DNA of 64,000 nucleotides from Thiothrix fructosivorans (GTDB lineage: Bacteria > Pseudomonadota > Gammaproteobacteria > Thiotrichales > Thiotrichaceae), in contig NZ_JAFMPM010000004.1 of assembly GCF_017349355.1 (NCBI RefSeq), forward strand, positions 1-64,000, read 5' to 3'. Position 1 is the stretch's first letter. Every line of letters starts with the position of its first letter. Shown here piece after piece: positions 52,861 to 60,689 of this stretch. The notes beneath the pieces were generated by a model. That model was not told the DNA's origin, did no database searches, and saw only the letters and a list, made by a program, of their open reading frames with translations. A program made the translations under genes and the position numbers.

Positions 52861-53391
52861 ATGACCGACAAACCACGTAAAACCCTGTCACTGACCAGAA
52901 AAACAGACAAACCAGAAGGAACACCATCCTCTGTCATCAAAACCGTAGCGGGTAAACGGATCATACGGCGTGAAGCATCAGCAACCCCATCACCCCCTCG
53001 CAACAAACCGGTCAAGGGAAAAGCCCCCCGTAAAAAACCGGCTGCCCCCAAAAAAGTGGTCACTCCTCCCAGCACCATCCGCGAGCAAGAACTCGATCAA
53101 CAACTCAATGGGCATTTTGGGGCATGGCGTGATCATCTGCCACTGGCAGTAGGTATCGAAAAAGCCATTTTCCGCTACATCAGTGAGAACCACGTCAGTG
53201 CCAGCAAACGGGTTGTACAGCAACTGCTGCTGCATCACACCTCGACTATTCAATATTTGAATAATATTATGCAGCAGCCGATGAGATACAACCTAGACGG
53301 CTCACCCTCAGGTGAAATCATCCCGGCAGAACGGGAATACGCAAGCCAGAAATTGACCTCATTGCCGCCCGCGAACACCTCGGGTCTTTAG
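52861..53391 (+). CDS. ProQ/FinO-family RNA-binding protein
   Basis: This 176-residue protein has a disordered Lys/Pro-rich N-terminus (residues 1-78, KAPRKKPAAPKK) and a FinO/ProQ domain at about 80-165 (LPLAVGIEKAIFRYISENHV, SKRVVQQLLLHHTSTIQYLN, MRYNLDGSPSGEI). The family binds structured RNAs at 3' hairpins and acts as an sRNA chaperone; FinO-type relatives control plasmid transfer. Basic N-terminal tails occur in FinO. Whether it serves conjugation here is unknown. Confidence 0.87.
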   Translation: MTDKPRKTLSLTRKTDKPEGTPSSVIKTVAGKRIIRREASATPSPPRNKPVKGKAPRKKPAAPKKVVTPPSTIREQELDQQLNGHFGAWRDHLPLAVGIEKAIFRYISENHVSASKRVVQQLLLHHTSTIQYLNNIMQQPMRYNLDGSPSGEIIPAEREYASQKLTSLPPANTSGL

Positions 53392-53410
53392 GCCAGAAAC
53401 CTGCAAGCAG

Positions 53411-54010
53411 TTATCCCCGATCATGCAATGCCTGCAACCTGATCGCGTGCAGCAGGGTAGGGACATCATACTTCCATTCCCGTAACACCAGGGAGATAGC
53501 CAGCCCCTCAATATCGGCGAGGATGCCCGCATAGATGGCCGCCGAAACCAGTCCATTGTCGACACCAAATATCAGCAAGGCGCTGAAACCAACAAACAGG
53601 CAAATTCCCCATAGTTTGGATGACCACATGTGGTAACTCGCCTCGCGCTGGAATTTCACCATGTCCAGCATATAGCGGCTGAGTTCCAGTAGGACAAGAA
53701 TAGAGAGGGGGAACAAGCGTTCGTTTATCGCTGCGGGATACAAATACCAGGCAGCATAAGCGGCCCCAATGTAAAATACTGAATCCGCCATACTGTCCAG
53801 TCGCCGCAGATTCGGCGTAGCAATACCCAGACGGCGAGCCAGAATGCCATCAACAATATCTGACAGGAAAGCTGCCACCAAACAAAAACCGAATGCAGGT
53901 CTGGACGGATAATAAAGTGCCAGCAACACCACTATTGGCCCCAGTACCGCCCGTAAAACGGTAAGCGCCAAGGGTAGGCTTTTGACGACATGCAAACCAT
54001 TCATACTCAC
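53411..54010 (-). CDS. CDP-alcohol phosphatidyltransferase family protein
   Basis: This 199-residue inner-membrane protein has about six helices. The motif DIVDGILARRLGIATP then LRRLDSMAD matches DxxDGxxAR(x8)GxxxDxxxD, except the usual Gly before the third Asp is Leu. All four Asp residues that bind metals remain. It joins a CDP-diacylglycerol group to an alcohol such as glycerol phosphate, serine or inositol phosphate; the acceptor cannot be told. An aberrant Gly may affect activity. Confidence 0.83.
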   Translation of the reverse strand: MSMNGLHVVKSLPLALTVLRAVLGPIVVLLALYYPSRPAFGFCLVAAFLSDIVDGILARRLGIATPNLRRLDSMADSVFYIGAAYAAWYLYPAAINERLFPLSILVLLELSRYMLDMVKFQREASYHMWSSKLWGICLFVGFSALLIFGVDNGLVSAAIYAGILADIEGLAISLVLREWKYDVPTLLHAIRLQALHDRG

Positions 54011-54079
54011 TCCCCCCCTGTTTGACCTATTGATGAAACTGACGCCATCACCTATTCGCTAGCGACAACTATGCCCGAT

Positions 54080-54322
54080 CTACTTTTGTAAATACCGCTG
54101 CCGTTCTTCCGGGCTAAAATGCTCAATGGCATAGCGCAACATCGTGCGCGGCATAATCCGGTAATGGGCTTGCAGGAAGGTGGTTTCAACTACCCGGTCA
54201 CGCTTGCCGATTTCCCGCAACATCCAGCCAACGGCCTTATGGATGAGGTCTTCCCGGTCAGCCAGCAATAGTTTGGCAATAGCCAGCGCATCCCCAAACT
54301 GGTGCTGGCGGATAAAGAAAGA
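54080..54322 (-). pseudogene. AlkD-like DNA glycosylase, 3' part
   Basis: The C-terminal third reads [40 protein letters not shown] and [20 protein letters not shown]. It ends with the natural stop at 54080. The 5' part is at 55388-55846, separated by IS1595 copy C. Joining with one duplication copy gives 233 codons in frame. Confidence 0.88.
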
Positions 54323-54419
54323 GGCTCAATATGTGTTTCAGGGTCTTGTCTTTCTTGGCATTGCAAACGTCACGGACAGCGGTAAAGTTAGCCATTTCCG
54401 ATAACCAAGGAGAGGCTTC

Positions 54420-54815
54420 ATGACCTCGCTCATCAGTATTTCCAGCCTGACCAGTGATGCCGCCTGTTTCGAGCAAGTCCGTTCCCTGCGTTGGCCTAAT
54501 GGGGTGATTTGTCCGCACTGCGGTTCACAGGAAACAATCCGTCGAGGCAAGAATGACACCCAGCAGGAACGCCAACGTTACCAGTGTAAGGATTGCCAAA
54601 AGCGTTTTGATGATCTGACGGGGACGGTGTTTGAAGGTCACCACCAGCCGCTGAAGGTGTGGGTGTTGTGCCTGTACCTGATGTCGTTGAATCTGTCCAA
54701 CCAACAAATCGCCCGCGAATTGGGGTTGAACAAGGATGATATTCAGGCGATGACGGAACAGTTACGGCGTGGTGTCGAGAAAAAAAACGCCAGTAAGCCT
54801 GTCTGGGAATGTTGA
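54420..54815 (+). CDS. IS1595 transposase, N-terminal part (copy C)
   Basis: Identical to the copy A product; zinc ribbon CPHCGS...CKDC and DNA-binding helices. It ends just past the A8 run at 54780-54787. Confidence 0.85.
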   Translation: MTSLISISSLTSDAACFEQVRSLRWPNGVICPHCGSQETIRRGKNDTQQERQRYQCKDCQKRFDDLTGTVFEGHHQPLKVWVLCLYLMSLNLSNQQIARELGLNKDDIQAMTEQLRRGVEKKNASKPVWEC

Positions 54816-55356
54816 GTTTGATGAACTCTACGTCAAAGCCGGACACAAGGGAAATCCCGAAGCTGTAGCGGATGCAGGGCGTGAAGGCCGCCGCCGCGCC
54901 CTGAAAGGTGCGCCGGGACGTGGGACACTGGAAAAGGACAAACCACCCATCTTCGGCATGATCCAGCGTTCGGGGGAAGTCATGATCCGTATGCTGGCGA
55001 ATGTGAAACAAGTGACGATCAAGCCGCTGATTTTGGAAACGGTGACGGCAAGCACACTGGTGTACACCGATGAGTACAACATTTACAGCCGGTTGGAGGC
55101 ATGGGGTTATGCCCACAAAACCGTCAATCATGGTGCAGGCGAATATGCCCGTGATGAAGATGGTGACGGTTTCCATGAAGTTCACGTCAACACGATGGAA
55201 GGTTTTTGGTCACTGTTGCGCTCATGGTTACGCCCACATCGGGGCATCTCACAAGAAAAGCTGCCGTGTTACCTTGCGCTCTTTGAGTATTTGCACAACC
55301 TCAGGAAACGGGGGCAAGCAGCCCTACATTCCTTGCTTTCACTGCTGCTGCGATAA
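54769..55356 (+). CDS. IS1595 transposase, catalytic part (copy C)
   Basis: Identical to the copy A product; DDE/N catalytic blocks FDELYVK, TDEYNIY and NTMEGFW. Expected as a slippage fusion with the upstream frame. Confidence 0.85.
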   Translation: MVSRKKTPVSLSGNVEFDELYVKAGHKGNPEAVADAGREGRRRALKGAPGRGTLEKDKPPIFGMIQRSGEVMIRMLANVKQVTIKPLILETVTASTLVYTDEYNIYSRLEAWGYAHKTVNHGAGEYARDEDGDGFHEVHVNTMEGFWSLLRSWLRPHRGISQEKLPCYLALFEYLHNLRKRGQAALHSLLSLLLR

Positions 55357-55387
55357 GACCCTGAAACACATATTGAGCCAAGAAAGA

Positions 55388-55846
55388 AGTGGCAATCATG
55401 GCAATACGCCGCTCCCACAAGCTGCTGGAGGCTGCTAGGGTGTACAACACCTGCTTGTCCCGCCCGTGCAGGTAGATCCCCATAATGTACGGTGCAGAGG
55501 TATCTACCAGATCCCAGTTATTGATGTACTGCGTGTTAGCAAGGTACAGCGCATGGATGTCAGCTTGTTGCTGTGCTGTACCCCGTTGGAACTGGTCAAC
55601 CAGTAACAACAAGGCAAACAGGCGCACCTCATGGAGAGGGGAATGCAGCAGCAACAGGGCTTCCTCCAGCGGCAAGTCCCGGTATTGCCTCACCTGCTGG
55701 CGCAATACCGGGATACGGATTCCCAAAAACTGGTCGCCTTCGCCATACTCCCCAGCTCCTGTCTTGAAGAAGCGTTGGGCATGAGCAGCATTATCGGCGT
55801 TGCCCAATGCCTTTAGGCTGTTTTCTATCTGTACTGCGCTGACCAT
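55388..55846 (-). pseudogene. AlkD-like DNA glycosylase, 5' part
   Basis: From ATG 55846 (MVSAVQIENSLKALGNADNA; another ATG lies at 55864) it reads KTGAGEYGEGDQFLGIRIPV, INNWDLVDTSAPYIMG and SSLWERRIAMIATSF. This is the HEAT-like repeat alkylpurine DNA glycosylase AlkD, with the conserved NWDLVD (Asp and Trp at the active site). The gene is cut by the IS after IATSF. Loss would remove repair of alkylated purines by this protein. Confidence 0.88.
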
Positions 55847-55915
55847 CGGGTTGCCATGCTCCATTATGCCGGTTGGATGCAGACATTGTGGCAGCTATGC
55901 TGCACCAACTCACCA

Positions 55916-55948
55916 AAAAAGCAGACCCGCCATATCGGGCGGGTCTGC
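55916..55948 (-). terminator. Rho-independent terminator
   Basis: GCAGACCCGCC and GGCGGGTCTGC form a perfect 11-bp stem (loop ATATCG), followed on the minus strand by six T. It lies just after the stop at 55964 and ends the minus-strand transcript of the plasmid-type module. Confidence 0.82.
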
Positions 55949-55963
55949 GGTTGCTATCACCTA

Positions 55964-56275
55964 TTATCCTGCCTGTCCGGGCTGCCAGTCTTTTGCCAGC
56001 GAATCCAGTCTGTTTTCATCAAAAACTGGAGCATCTGAAGGCGGTTCCCCAAACACATCCAGCAGGGTTGATGCGGGTGGTGGTTCCTTAGCAGGCACAT
56101 CTGCTTCCACCACCTCACACAACACCCCATTCTCAAACTCAACCGAATTGACCGGCTGCAACATCCCAGTCTGTACCAGTTGATCGGCGATAGTGGCAGC
56201 AGCTTCCTCATCGGGTGCATCAATCACCCGCTCCACATACAGCACTTGCTGCGCGTAAACAATATATTGCGGCAT
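55964..56275 (-). CDS. Small acidic hypothetical protein of the DUF2958 module
   Basis: The start is ATG 56275 (MPQYIVYAQQVLYVERVIDA), with AAGGAGA upstream, giving 103 residues. The front part is a compact alpha/beta segment (DAPDEEAAATIADQLVQTGM); the tail is acidic and Pro-rich. I do not recognise a family. It follows the DUF2958 gene by 56 bp on the same strand and precedes a strong terminator, so it closes that transcript. Confidence 0.65.
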   Translation of the reverse strand: MPQYIVYAQQVLYVERVIDAPDEEAAATIADQLVQTGMLQPVNSVEFENGVLCEVVEADVPAKEPPPASTLLDVFGEPPSDAPVFDENRLDSLAKDWQPGQAG

Positions 56276-56331
56276 GGCTTGTCTCCTTGTGGTCAGTATG
56301 GCGGGCAGTAAACACTGCCCGCCCAAGTAGG

Positions 56332-56688
56332 TCAGGCAATAATCTGGCGATGTTGCCGCGCTTCTTCCGCATAGGCAGACAGTGTTTTGTCCGCATTGAA
56401 CCCCAAGTCACGCTCTACCGGCAACTTGAGCCGACCACGGACAGTACGGATTTCAGTCAAACTGACTCTCCCCAGCTCAGGAAACCCCAATCCAAGGTCA
56501 CATAGCCCGAAAGCAATGTCAGGGTCTTCCGGGTCAATCTCACTCAGTAACCAAGTGGCTGCGGCATCTGGGGTGAATAATTTGATGACTGGCATCGGAT
56601 CAAAGTCTTCATTCTTTGCCATCGCCTCCTGTTGTTTCCGTCCATTTGCCAGCAGTTGGGCATATTGCGCTTGGGTAAACAGTTTCAT
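56332..56688 (-). CDS. DUF2958 domain protein
   Basis: This 118-residue protein has the DUF2958 signature: MKLFTQAQYAQLLANGRKQQ, PVIKLFTPDAAATWLLSEID, FGLCDLGLGFPELGRVSL and RLKLPVERDLGF. The family occurs on plasmids and conjugative elements, often near antirestriction or methyltransferase genes. Its function is not established. AGGAGA precedes the ATG. It lies between two other genes of the same strand, after a repeat at 56711-56884. Confidence 0.85.
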   Translation of the reverse strand: MKLFTQAQYAQLLANGRKQQEAMAKNEDFDPMPVIKLFTPDAAATWLLSEIDPEDPDIAFGLCDLGLGFPELGRVSLTEIRTVRGRLKLPVERDLGFNADKTLSAYAEEARQHRQIIA

Positions 56689-56710
56689 TGCGTTCTCCTT
56701 CTTCAGGTTG

Positions 56711-56884
56711 GTTTAAAAGATTGCCAGTTCAAAACCCGGCAACCCTTGCCTCGCTGGCGAAGCGTGGGGGTAGCAAGCCGCAAGGGGAGGGGGATCACCC
56801 GGCCTGCACAAGGGAACGCAGTGAATGCGGAAGGTTGGGGATACCCCTTGCGGGGCGCGTGGGGCGAAGCCCCTAGCATCTTCA
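56711..56884. repeat. Direct repeat copy 1 (about 174 bp), GC-rich
   Basis: From TTTAAAAG/GATTGCCAG through AACCCTTGCCTCGCTGGCGA, GGGGGATCACCCGG, CTGCACAAGGGAACGCAGTG to GGCGAAGCCCCTAGC, it matches 58899-59073 with only scattered differences. It lies between the DUF2958 gene and the DUF4942 gene. Confidence 0.85.
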
Positions 56885-56958
56885 TAACCTGCCAGTGCTG
56901 TCACCAGCACTGACAGATTTTGGTGACTGGGGCAGGCAACCTGCCCCAACCTTGTGTG

Positions 56959-58683
56959 CTATGGCAGTACAGGCAGCAGTTGCTGGCCTCCCTGTCCTGC
57001 TGCTGGACTAGCCAGCAAACAATCAAGCGGTATGTCCAGCCGGACGCAGGTTTCGGTATGTGCCTGAATGAGCCGCTCAACATACTCCGGGTTATCCAGC
57101 CTGCACTGGTAGCGGGACAAGTCTTGTGTATTGATGGACATCTGGTTGGTGACTTTCTCGGCCTGTTCATACTGTTGCCAGAATGCGGCGGTGACAGCAC
57201 CTTCCTCGTTGGGTAGCCATTGGCGTAGCCGCCCAACTGTCCGGTTCAGCCGGTCTATCAGGTCTTTGCGCTTAGGGTACAGGTGCACGGTCTGCGCACC
57301 GGGGTAGTAACGAAACTCGAAATAATCAGACTCATGGCGTCTTGAGTTTTCGATAGGATTGTCGAGGGCTGCCTTTACCAACCCATAGATGCCACCCACA
57401 TCCTTGCCATCCAGTGCCGCAAAGCTTTTGTCAATGTCGCCCAACGCCTCCCGTGCCTCACGGTCAAGGTAGTTTCCCCAACGCTTGCAATTGACCGGGA
57501 TAATGATCCTGCTCATTTTGATCCGCCAAGCTGCCGCCCGGTGTTTGGCATTCGATTGCCATGCACGGTAATAGGCGCGGTTATCCGGGTAACGCTCGGT
57601 AAAACGGTCGAAAATGTCGATCATCATTTCATCGGTCATGGCGGTACGTTGCAGGGCAACACCAGCCAGAAAACCGTGGATATTGGCTTCGGTGAATTCC
57701 AGTTGGGCAACTTTTTTGTATTCCGCCTGAAAGGCTTTCAGTGCTGCCGTACTAAGCTGCTCATAGAACCTGATCCCGGACAGGATGTAGTTCCATGCTT
57801 TCTCTTTCAGCTTGTCATGTTCCTTATTGAACTGGTCTTGCACGCTGCGGCTGTCTACGGCACGGGCTGCCTGTTGCTGCATGACCCGTTTGCTGCGCTC
57901 CTGATCCGACTCCAACAAGGAACCACCAAGAATGCTTGACCAGCGGGCATACTCGCAGGCCAGAACAGCATCAGACTCCAGTTTCCGGTACAGCACATCC
58001 CGTGCCGCCCGGTAAGCCCTGACGGCTGTTTCAATAATGTTCTCCGGCAAGCAAAGGTCAGTCACATCCCCCCGGATTTCCCCAAACTCAAAGGTTTCAT
58101 AGTCCAGCTTCAGGCCATCCAGATAGCTGTGGGCAACCGGCGTTTCCTTTTTAAGCCACACCAAGGCACATTCAACGGCGGTTGTCCGTTGGGTATCCGG
58201 TGCAAGGAATGCCCCCTCAACATACTCAACACTACCATATGTCCCAATCATCTCCTGAAGGTATTCCCTGTCCTTGGTATTGGGGTTTCTGAGTGTTTCA
58301 GCATTCAACAGGCAAACAATCTCGGCATTCCTGACAATATGCCACGCATGGATCAGGTGTTTGGCTCCCAGCCTGAACGGTGGGTTCATAATGATATGGG
58401 TGTACAGGCGTGATGGCTCGAACGCCAAAAAATCATGCCCCACAACACTCACACCAGCGGTCTTACCCAGTATCTCCAGCCGCTCCGGGTCAATCTCACA
58501 CACATCCACGATAGGCCGGTTACTGCCATAACGTGATTCTGGTATGGCTTTCACCAGATCACCCGTCCCAGCACTCGGCTCAAGGATATGCCTATCCCGG
58601 TGCAGATAGGATCCATCACGAAAGGCTTCCCACATTCTCACTGCCAGACTGACAGGGGTAGGGTAATATTGTTCCTTGTCCAT
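56959..58683 (-). CDS. DUF4942 N6-adenine DNA methyltransferase-like protein
   Basis: This 574-residue protein begins with YYPTPVSLAVRMWEAF, a start shared by plasmid methyltransferases. The SAM site is LEPSAGTGDLVKAIPE (residues 34-49) and the catalytic motif is IIMNPPFRLGAKH (NPPF, about 98-110), typical of N6-adenine enzymes. The DUF4942 domain covers the second half (RLRQWLPNEEGAVTAAFWQQ region). It would methylate adenine in plasmid or host DNA; no restriction partner is adjacent, so it may protect against restriction during transfer (inference). Confidence 0.85.
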   Translation of the reverse strand: MDKEQYYPTPVSLAVRMWEAFRDGSYLHRDRHILEPSAGTGDLVKAIPESRYGSNRPIVDVCEIDPERLEILGKTAGVSVVGHDFLAFEPSRLYTHIIMNPPFRLGAKHLIHAWHIVRNAEIVCLLNAETLRNPNTKDREYLQEMIGTYGSVEYVEGAFLAPDTQRTTAVECALVWLKKETPVAHSYLDGLKLDYETFEFGEIRGDVTDLCLPENIIETAVRAYRAARDVLYRKLESDAVLACEYARWSSILGGSLLESDQERSKRVMQQQAARAVDSRSVQDQFNKEHDKLKEKAWNYILSGIRFYEQLSTAALKAFQAEYKKVAQLEFTEANIHGFLAGVALQRTAMTDEMMIDIFDRFTERYPDNRAYYRAWQSNAKHRAAAWRIKMSRIIIPVNCKRWGNYLDREAREALGDIDKSFAALDGKDVGGIYGLVKAALDNPIENSRRHESDYFEFRYYPGAQTVHLYPKRKDLIDRLNRTVGRLRQWLPNEEGAVTAAFWQQYEQAEKVTNQMSINTQDLSRYQCRLDNPEYVERLIQAHTETCVRLDIPLDCLLASPAAGQGGQQLLPVLP

Positions 58684-58694
58684 ACCCGTTCCCC

Positions 58695-58883
58695 CTAGCA
58701 GTCATCACATTCAAAATGCACAGACTCAAGCATTGGTTCTTCACCATTCTCCAGCCTGAAGCCATCCAATGAGTGGTGTTCCTCTGCCCACTCGGTCAAC
58801 TGCCTGACCAGTTCTTCCTTGCTGATAGTCTCGGCTTCCACGCGGAAACCAACATTTATCCAGAAACCTGTCCTTGCTTTCAT
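58695..58883 (-). CDS. Small hypothetical protein upstream of the methyltransferase
   Basis: This 62-residue protein (MKARTGFWINVGFRVEAETI) has a GGAGAAGAG-type site before its ATG and ends 11 bp before the methyltransferase start, so the two are probably cotranscribed. It is acidic with a CDDC C-terminus. No family recognised. Confidence 0.6.
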   Translation of the reverse strand: MKARTGFWINVGFRVEAETISKEELVRQLTEWAEEHHSLDGFRLENGEEPMLESVHFECDDC

Positions 58884-58898
58884 CGCTCTTCTCCAGTT

Positions 58899-59073
58899 GA
58901 TTTAAAAGGTTGCCAGCTCAAAGCCCGGCAACCCTTGCCTCGCTGGCGAAGCGTGGGGGTAGCAAGCCGCAAGGGGAGGGGGATCACCCGGCCTGCACAA
59001 GGGAACGCAGTGGACGCGGAAGGTTGGGGATACCCCTTGCGGGGCGCGTGGGGCGAAGCCCCTAGCCATCTTC
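58899..59073. repeat. Direct repeat copy 2 (about 175 bp), GC-rich
   Basis: Near-identical partner of 56711-56884, in the same orientation, 2.2 kb away. The pair frames the DUF4942 gene and its small partner. Related fragments lie upstream of the radC 5' half (36833-37187, opposite strand). Confidence 0.85.
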
Positions 59074-59120
59074 AGGACTTACGCCAAAACGTAGAATGCG
59101 GTGCATCCCTAAAAAAGTTC

Positions 59121-59149
59121 TTTACATTGGAAAACTCTAATATTAGAAT
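59121..59149 (+). promoter_or_regulatory. Promoter of the sulfur-globule-like gene
   Basis: TTTACA (59121-59126) and TAGAAT (59144-59149) are 17 bp apart, with palindromic TCTAATATTAGA overlapping the -10, a possible operator. Confidence 0.6.
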
Positions 59150-59193
59150 TCTCTTATATTAGAACTTAACTGAATTTGCTAGGAAACATACAC

Positions 59194-59568
59194 ATGAAAT
59201 TACAAGCTATCGCATTCGCTGCCCTGATCGCCCTGTCTGGTGCTGCTTCCGCTGAATTCTTCGACGGATTTGACAACGGTTCTGCTGTTGGTAACAGCGC
59301 AGGGCAGGGGACTGGTACGACATCTGCCAATGGCAACACTTACGGTAATGGTGCTGGCGACGTGAACGGCTGGGGTCGTGGCAAAGGCGACGCGGACGGC
59401 GAAGTTGATTTCAGCATCAACTTCAAGGGCAAAGGCAAAACTGACATGGCTACCGACATGGCGGCCAACGGCAAAGGTAATGGTGACTGGTACGGTGCAG
59501 GCAATGGCTACGGCTACGGTGCTGGCAACGGCAATGGTTACGGCTACAGCAACACTGCCAAGCAATAA
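59194..59568 (+). CDS. Glycine/asparagine-rich secreted protein, sulfur globule protein-like
   Basis: The start is ATG 59194 (MKLQAIAFAALIALSGAASA) with AGGAAA upstream, giving 124 residues with a signal peptide of 20. The mature part is low-complexity Gly/Asn/Asp/Tyr: GNSAGQGTGTTSANGNTYGN, DVNGWGRGKGDADGEVDFSI, GNGYGYGAGNGNGYGYS. It resembles the SgpA/B/C envelope proteins of sulfur globules in purple sulfur bacteria and Thiothrix relatives. These coat periplasmic sulfur deposits. It has its own promoter and two terminator hairpins. Other repetitive structural proteins are possible. Confidence 0.65.
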   Translation: MKLQAIAFAALIALSGAASAEFFDGFDNGSAVGNSAGQGTGTTSANGNTYGNGAGDVNGWGRGKGDADGEVDFSINFKGKGKTDMATDMAANGKGNGDWYGAGNGYGYGAGNGNGYGYSNTAKQ

Positions 59569-59588
59569 GGCTTCAAACTCATTCAGTG

Positions 59589-59666
59589 AAGGGCGTAGAA
59601 CGCCCTTTACTGCGTGCAAAATTTCCTAGCAGAGGGAGGATTTCTTCGGGAATCCTCCCTTTTTAT
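59589..59666 (+). terminator. Two hairpins ending the sulfur-globule-like transcript
   Basis: AAGGGCG/CGCCCTT (59589-59607) is a short hairpin. AGGGAGGATT/AATCCTCCCT (59633-59660) is a perfect 10-bp stem followed by TTTTT, a good Rho-independent terminator. Confidence 0.8.
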
Positions 59667-59702
59667 GTAGTGAATGCTTAAACCGTCTAGCCTGCCACAT
59701 CG

Positions 59703-60683
59703 TTAGATGATGATCTTTTCCACTTCATCCAGTGAAATTTCATCATAGGTGCGGTCGTAGAGCTTGGTGGTGCGTGGTGATTCGTGGTTGGCCATTTGCT
59801 GGGCTTTTTCCAGCGTCCCGCCATTCTTCAGATAGGTCGTGATCCCGGTTCCCCGGAAAGAATGGTTGCAGATGCCTGACAGGGAAAGCCCTGCCGCTGC
59901 AACCCTGCGCTGCACCATCTGCCAGGCATAGGTTTGCAACATCCGGTTTTCGGTCATGGTTCCGGTCTTGCCCTTGAAAGTGCGGAACAAGAACCCTTTT
60001 GGATCATCCCTAATCCCGGCAGCCTCGATATACTCATCCAGATACTGTTCCAAGGTATGGTGGGCAGGCATTTCATGGTGTTTGCCACCTTTCTCGTGCA
60101 AACGGATCCACCAGCGTTTCCCATTCGGGTAGTAATCCTTGACCCGCATTTTGGCAGCCGCATCCACACGGGCAAAACTGTAAACCATCAGGGCCAGCAA
60201 GGCCCGGTCACGCAGGCCAATCAGGGTATCCACAGGAATACTGTTAAACAGGACGCGGGTATCTTCAGGGGTCAGGATAGGGGTCTTGCCCCGCTTGACC
60301 ACATACTTGGGACCGCGCACCGCCTGTGATGGGTTGGTTTCCATTACATGCCCCACCACCAGCCAGTCAAACAACTTGCGGATTGCCGCCATATGCTGCT
60401 TTACCGTCGGCGCAGAAACATGTTGCTGCAACTGCTCAACATAGGTAGCCACATGAATGGAGTGTATCTGATGGAGTTGCAGGTTCTGGGAATGGCACCA
60501 AAGGAAAAACTGGCTGATGTCCGTGTGGTACGCACGCCGGGTATTGGGGTTGCGGATCTGGGCAGTGAAGAACTCGACGAAACGGTAAGTGGCACGTTCA
60601 CCGGCAGCACAAATGAGAACCGGCAACTCAGTATTGCCGAGGGTGACGATGGCAGAATTTTGGGGGGTACTGGTCAGTAACAT
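59703..60683 (-). CDS. Tyrosine recombinase/integrase
   Basis: This 326-residue protein has a SAM-like core-binding domain (NPNTRRAYHTDISQFFLWCH) and a catalytic domain with R (SFARVDAA), K (HEKGGKHHEMP), HxxR (CNHSFRGTGITTYLKNGG), H (MANHESPRTTKLY) and the nucleophile Tyr in KLYDRTYD. It resembles XerC/D-type integrases of plasmids and integrative elements. No att site was found. It may excise an element or resolve plasmid dimers. Next to a Fic/HTH module of mobile elements. Confidence 0.9.
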   Translation of the reverse strand: MLLTSTPQNSAIVTLGNTELPVLICAAGERATYRFVEFFTAQIRNPNTRRAYHTDISQFFLWCHSQNLQLHQIHSIHVATYVEQLQQHVSAPTVKQHMAAIRKLFDWLVVGHVMETNPSQAVRGPKYVVKRGKTPILTPEDTRVLFNSIPVDTLIGLRDRALLALMVYSFARVDAAAKMRVKDYYPNGKRWWIRLHEKGGKHHEMPAHHTLEQYLDEYIEAAGIRDDPKGFLFRTFKGKTGTMTENRMLQTYAWQMVQRRVAAAGLSLSGICNHSFRGTGITTYLKNGGTLEKAQQMANHESPRTTKLYDRTYDEISLDEVEKIII

Positions 60684-60689
60684 ATGCCC

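Larger units (their letters stand above)
54323..55379 (+). mobile_element. IS1595-family insertion sequence, copy C (1057 bp)
   Basis: Same ends and products as copies A and B. It has an exact 8-bp target duplication AAGAAAGA at 54315-54322 and 55380-55387, which proves a simple insertion and fixes the ends of the element. It serves as the control for the crossed flanks of copies A and B. Confidence 0.97.
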
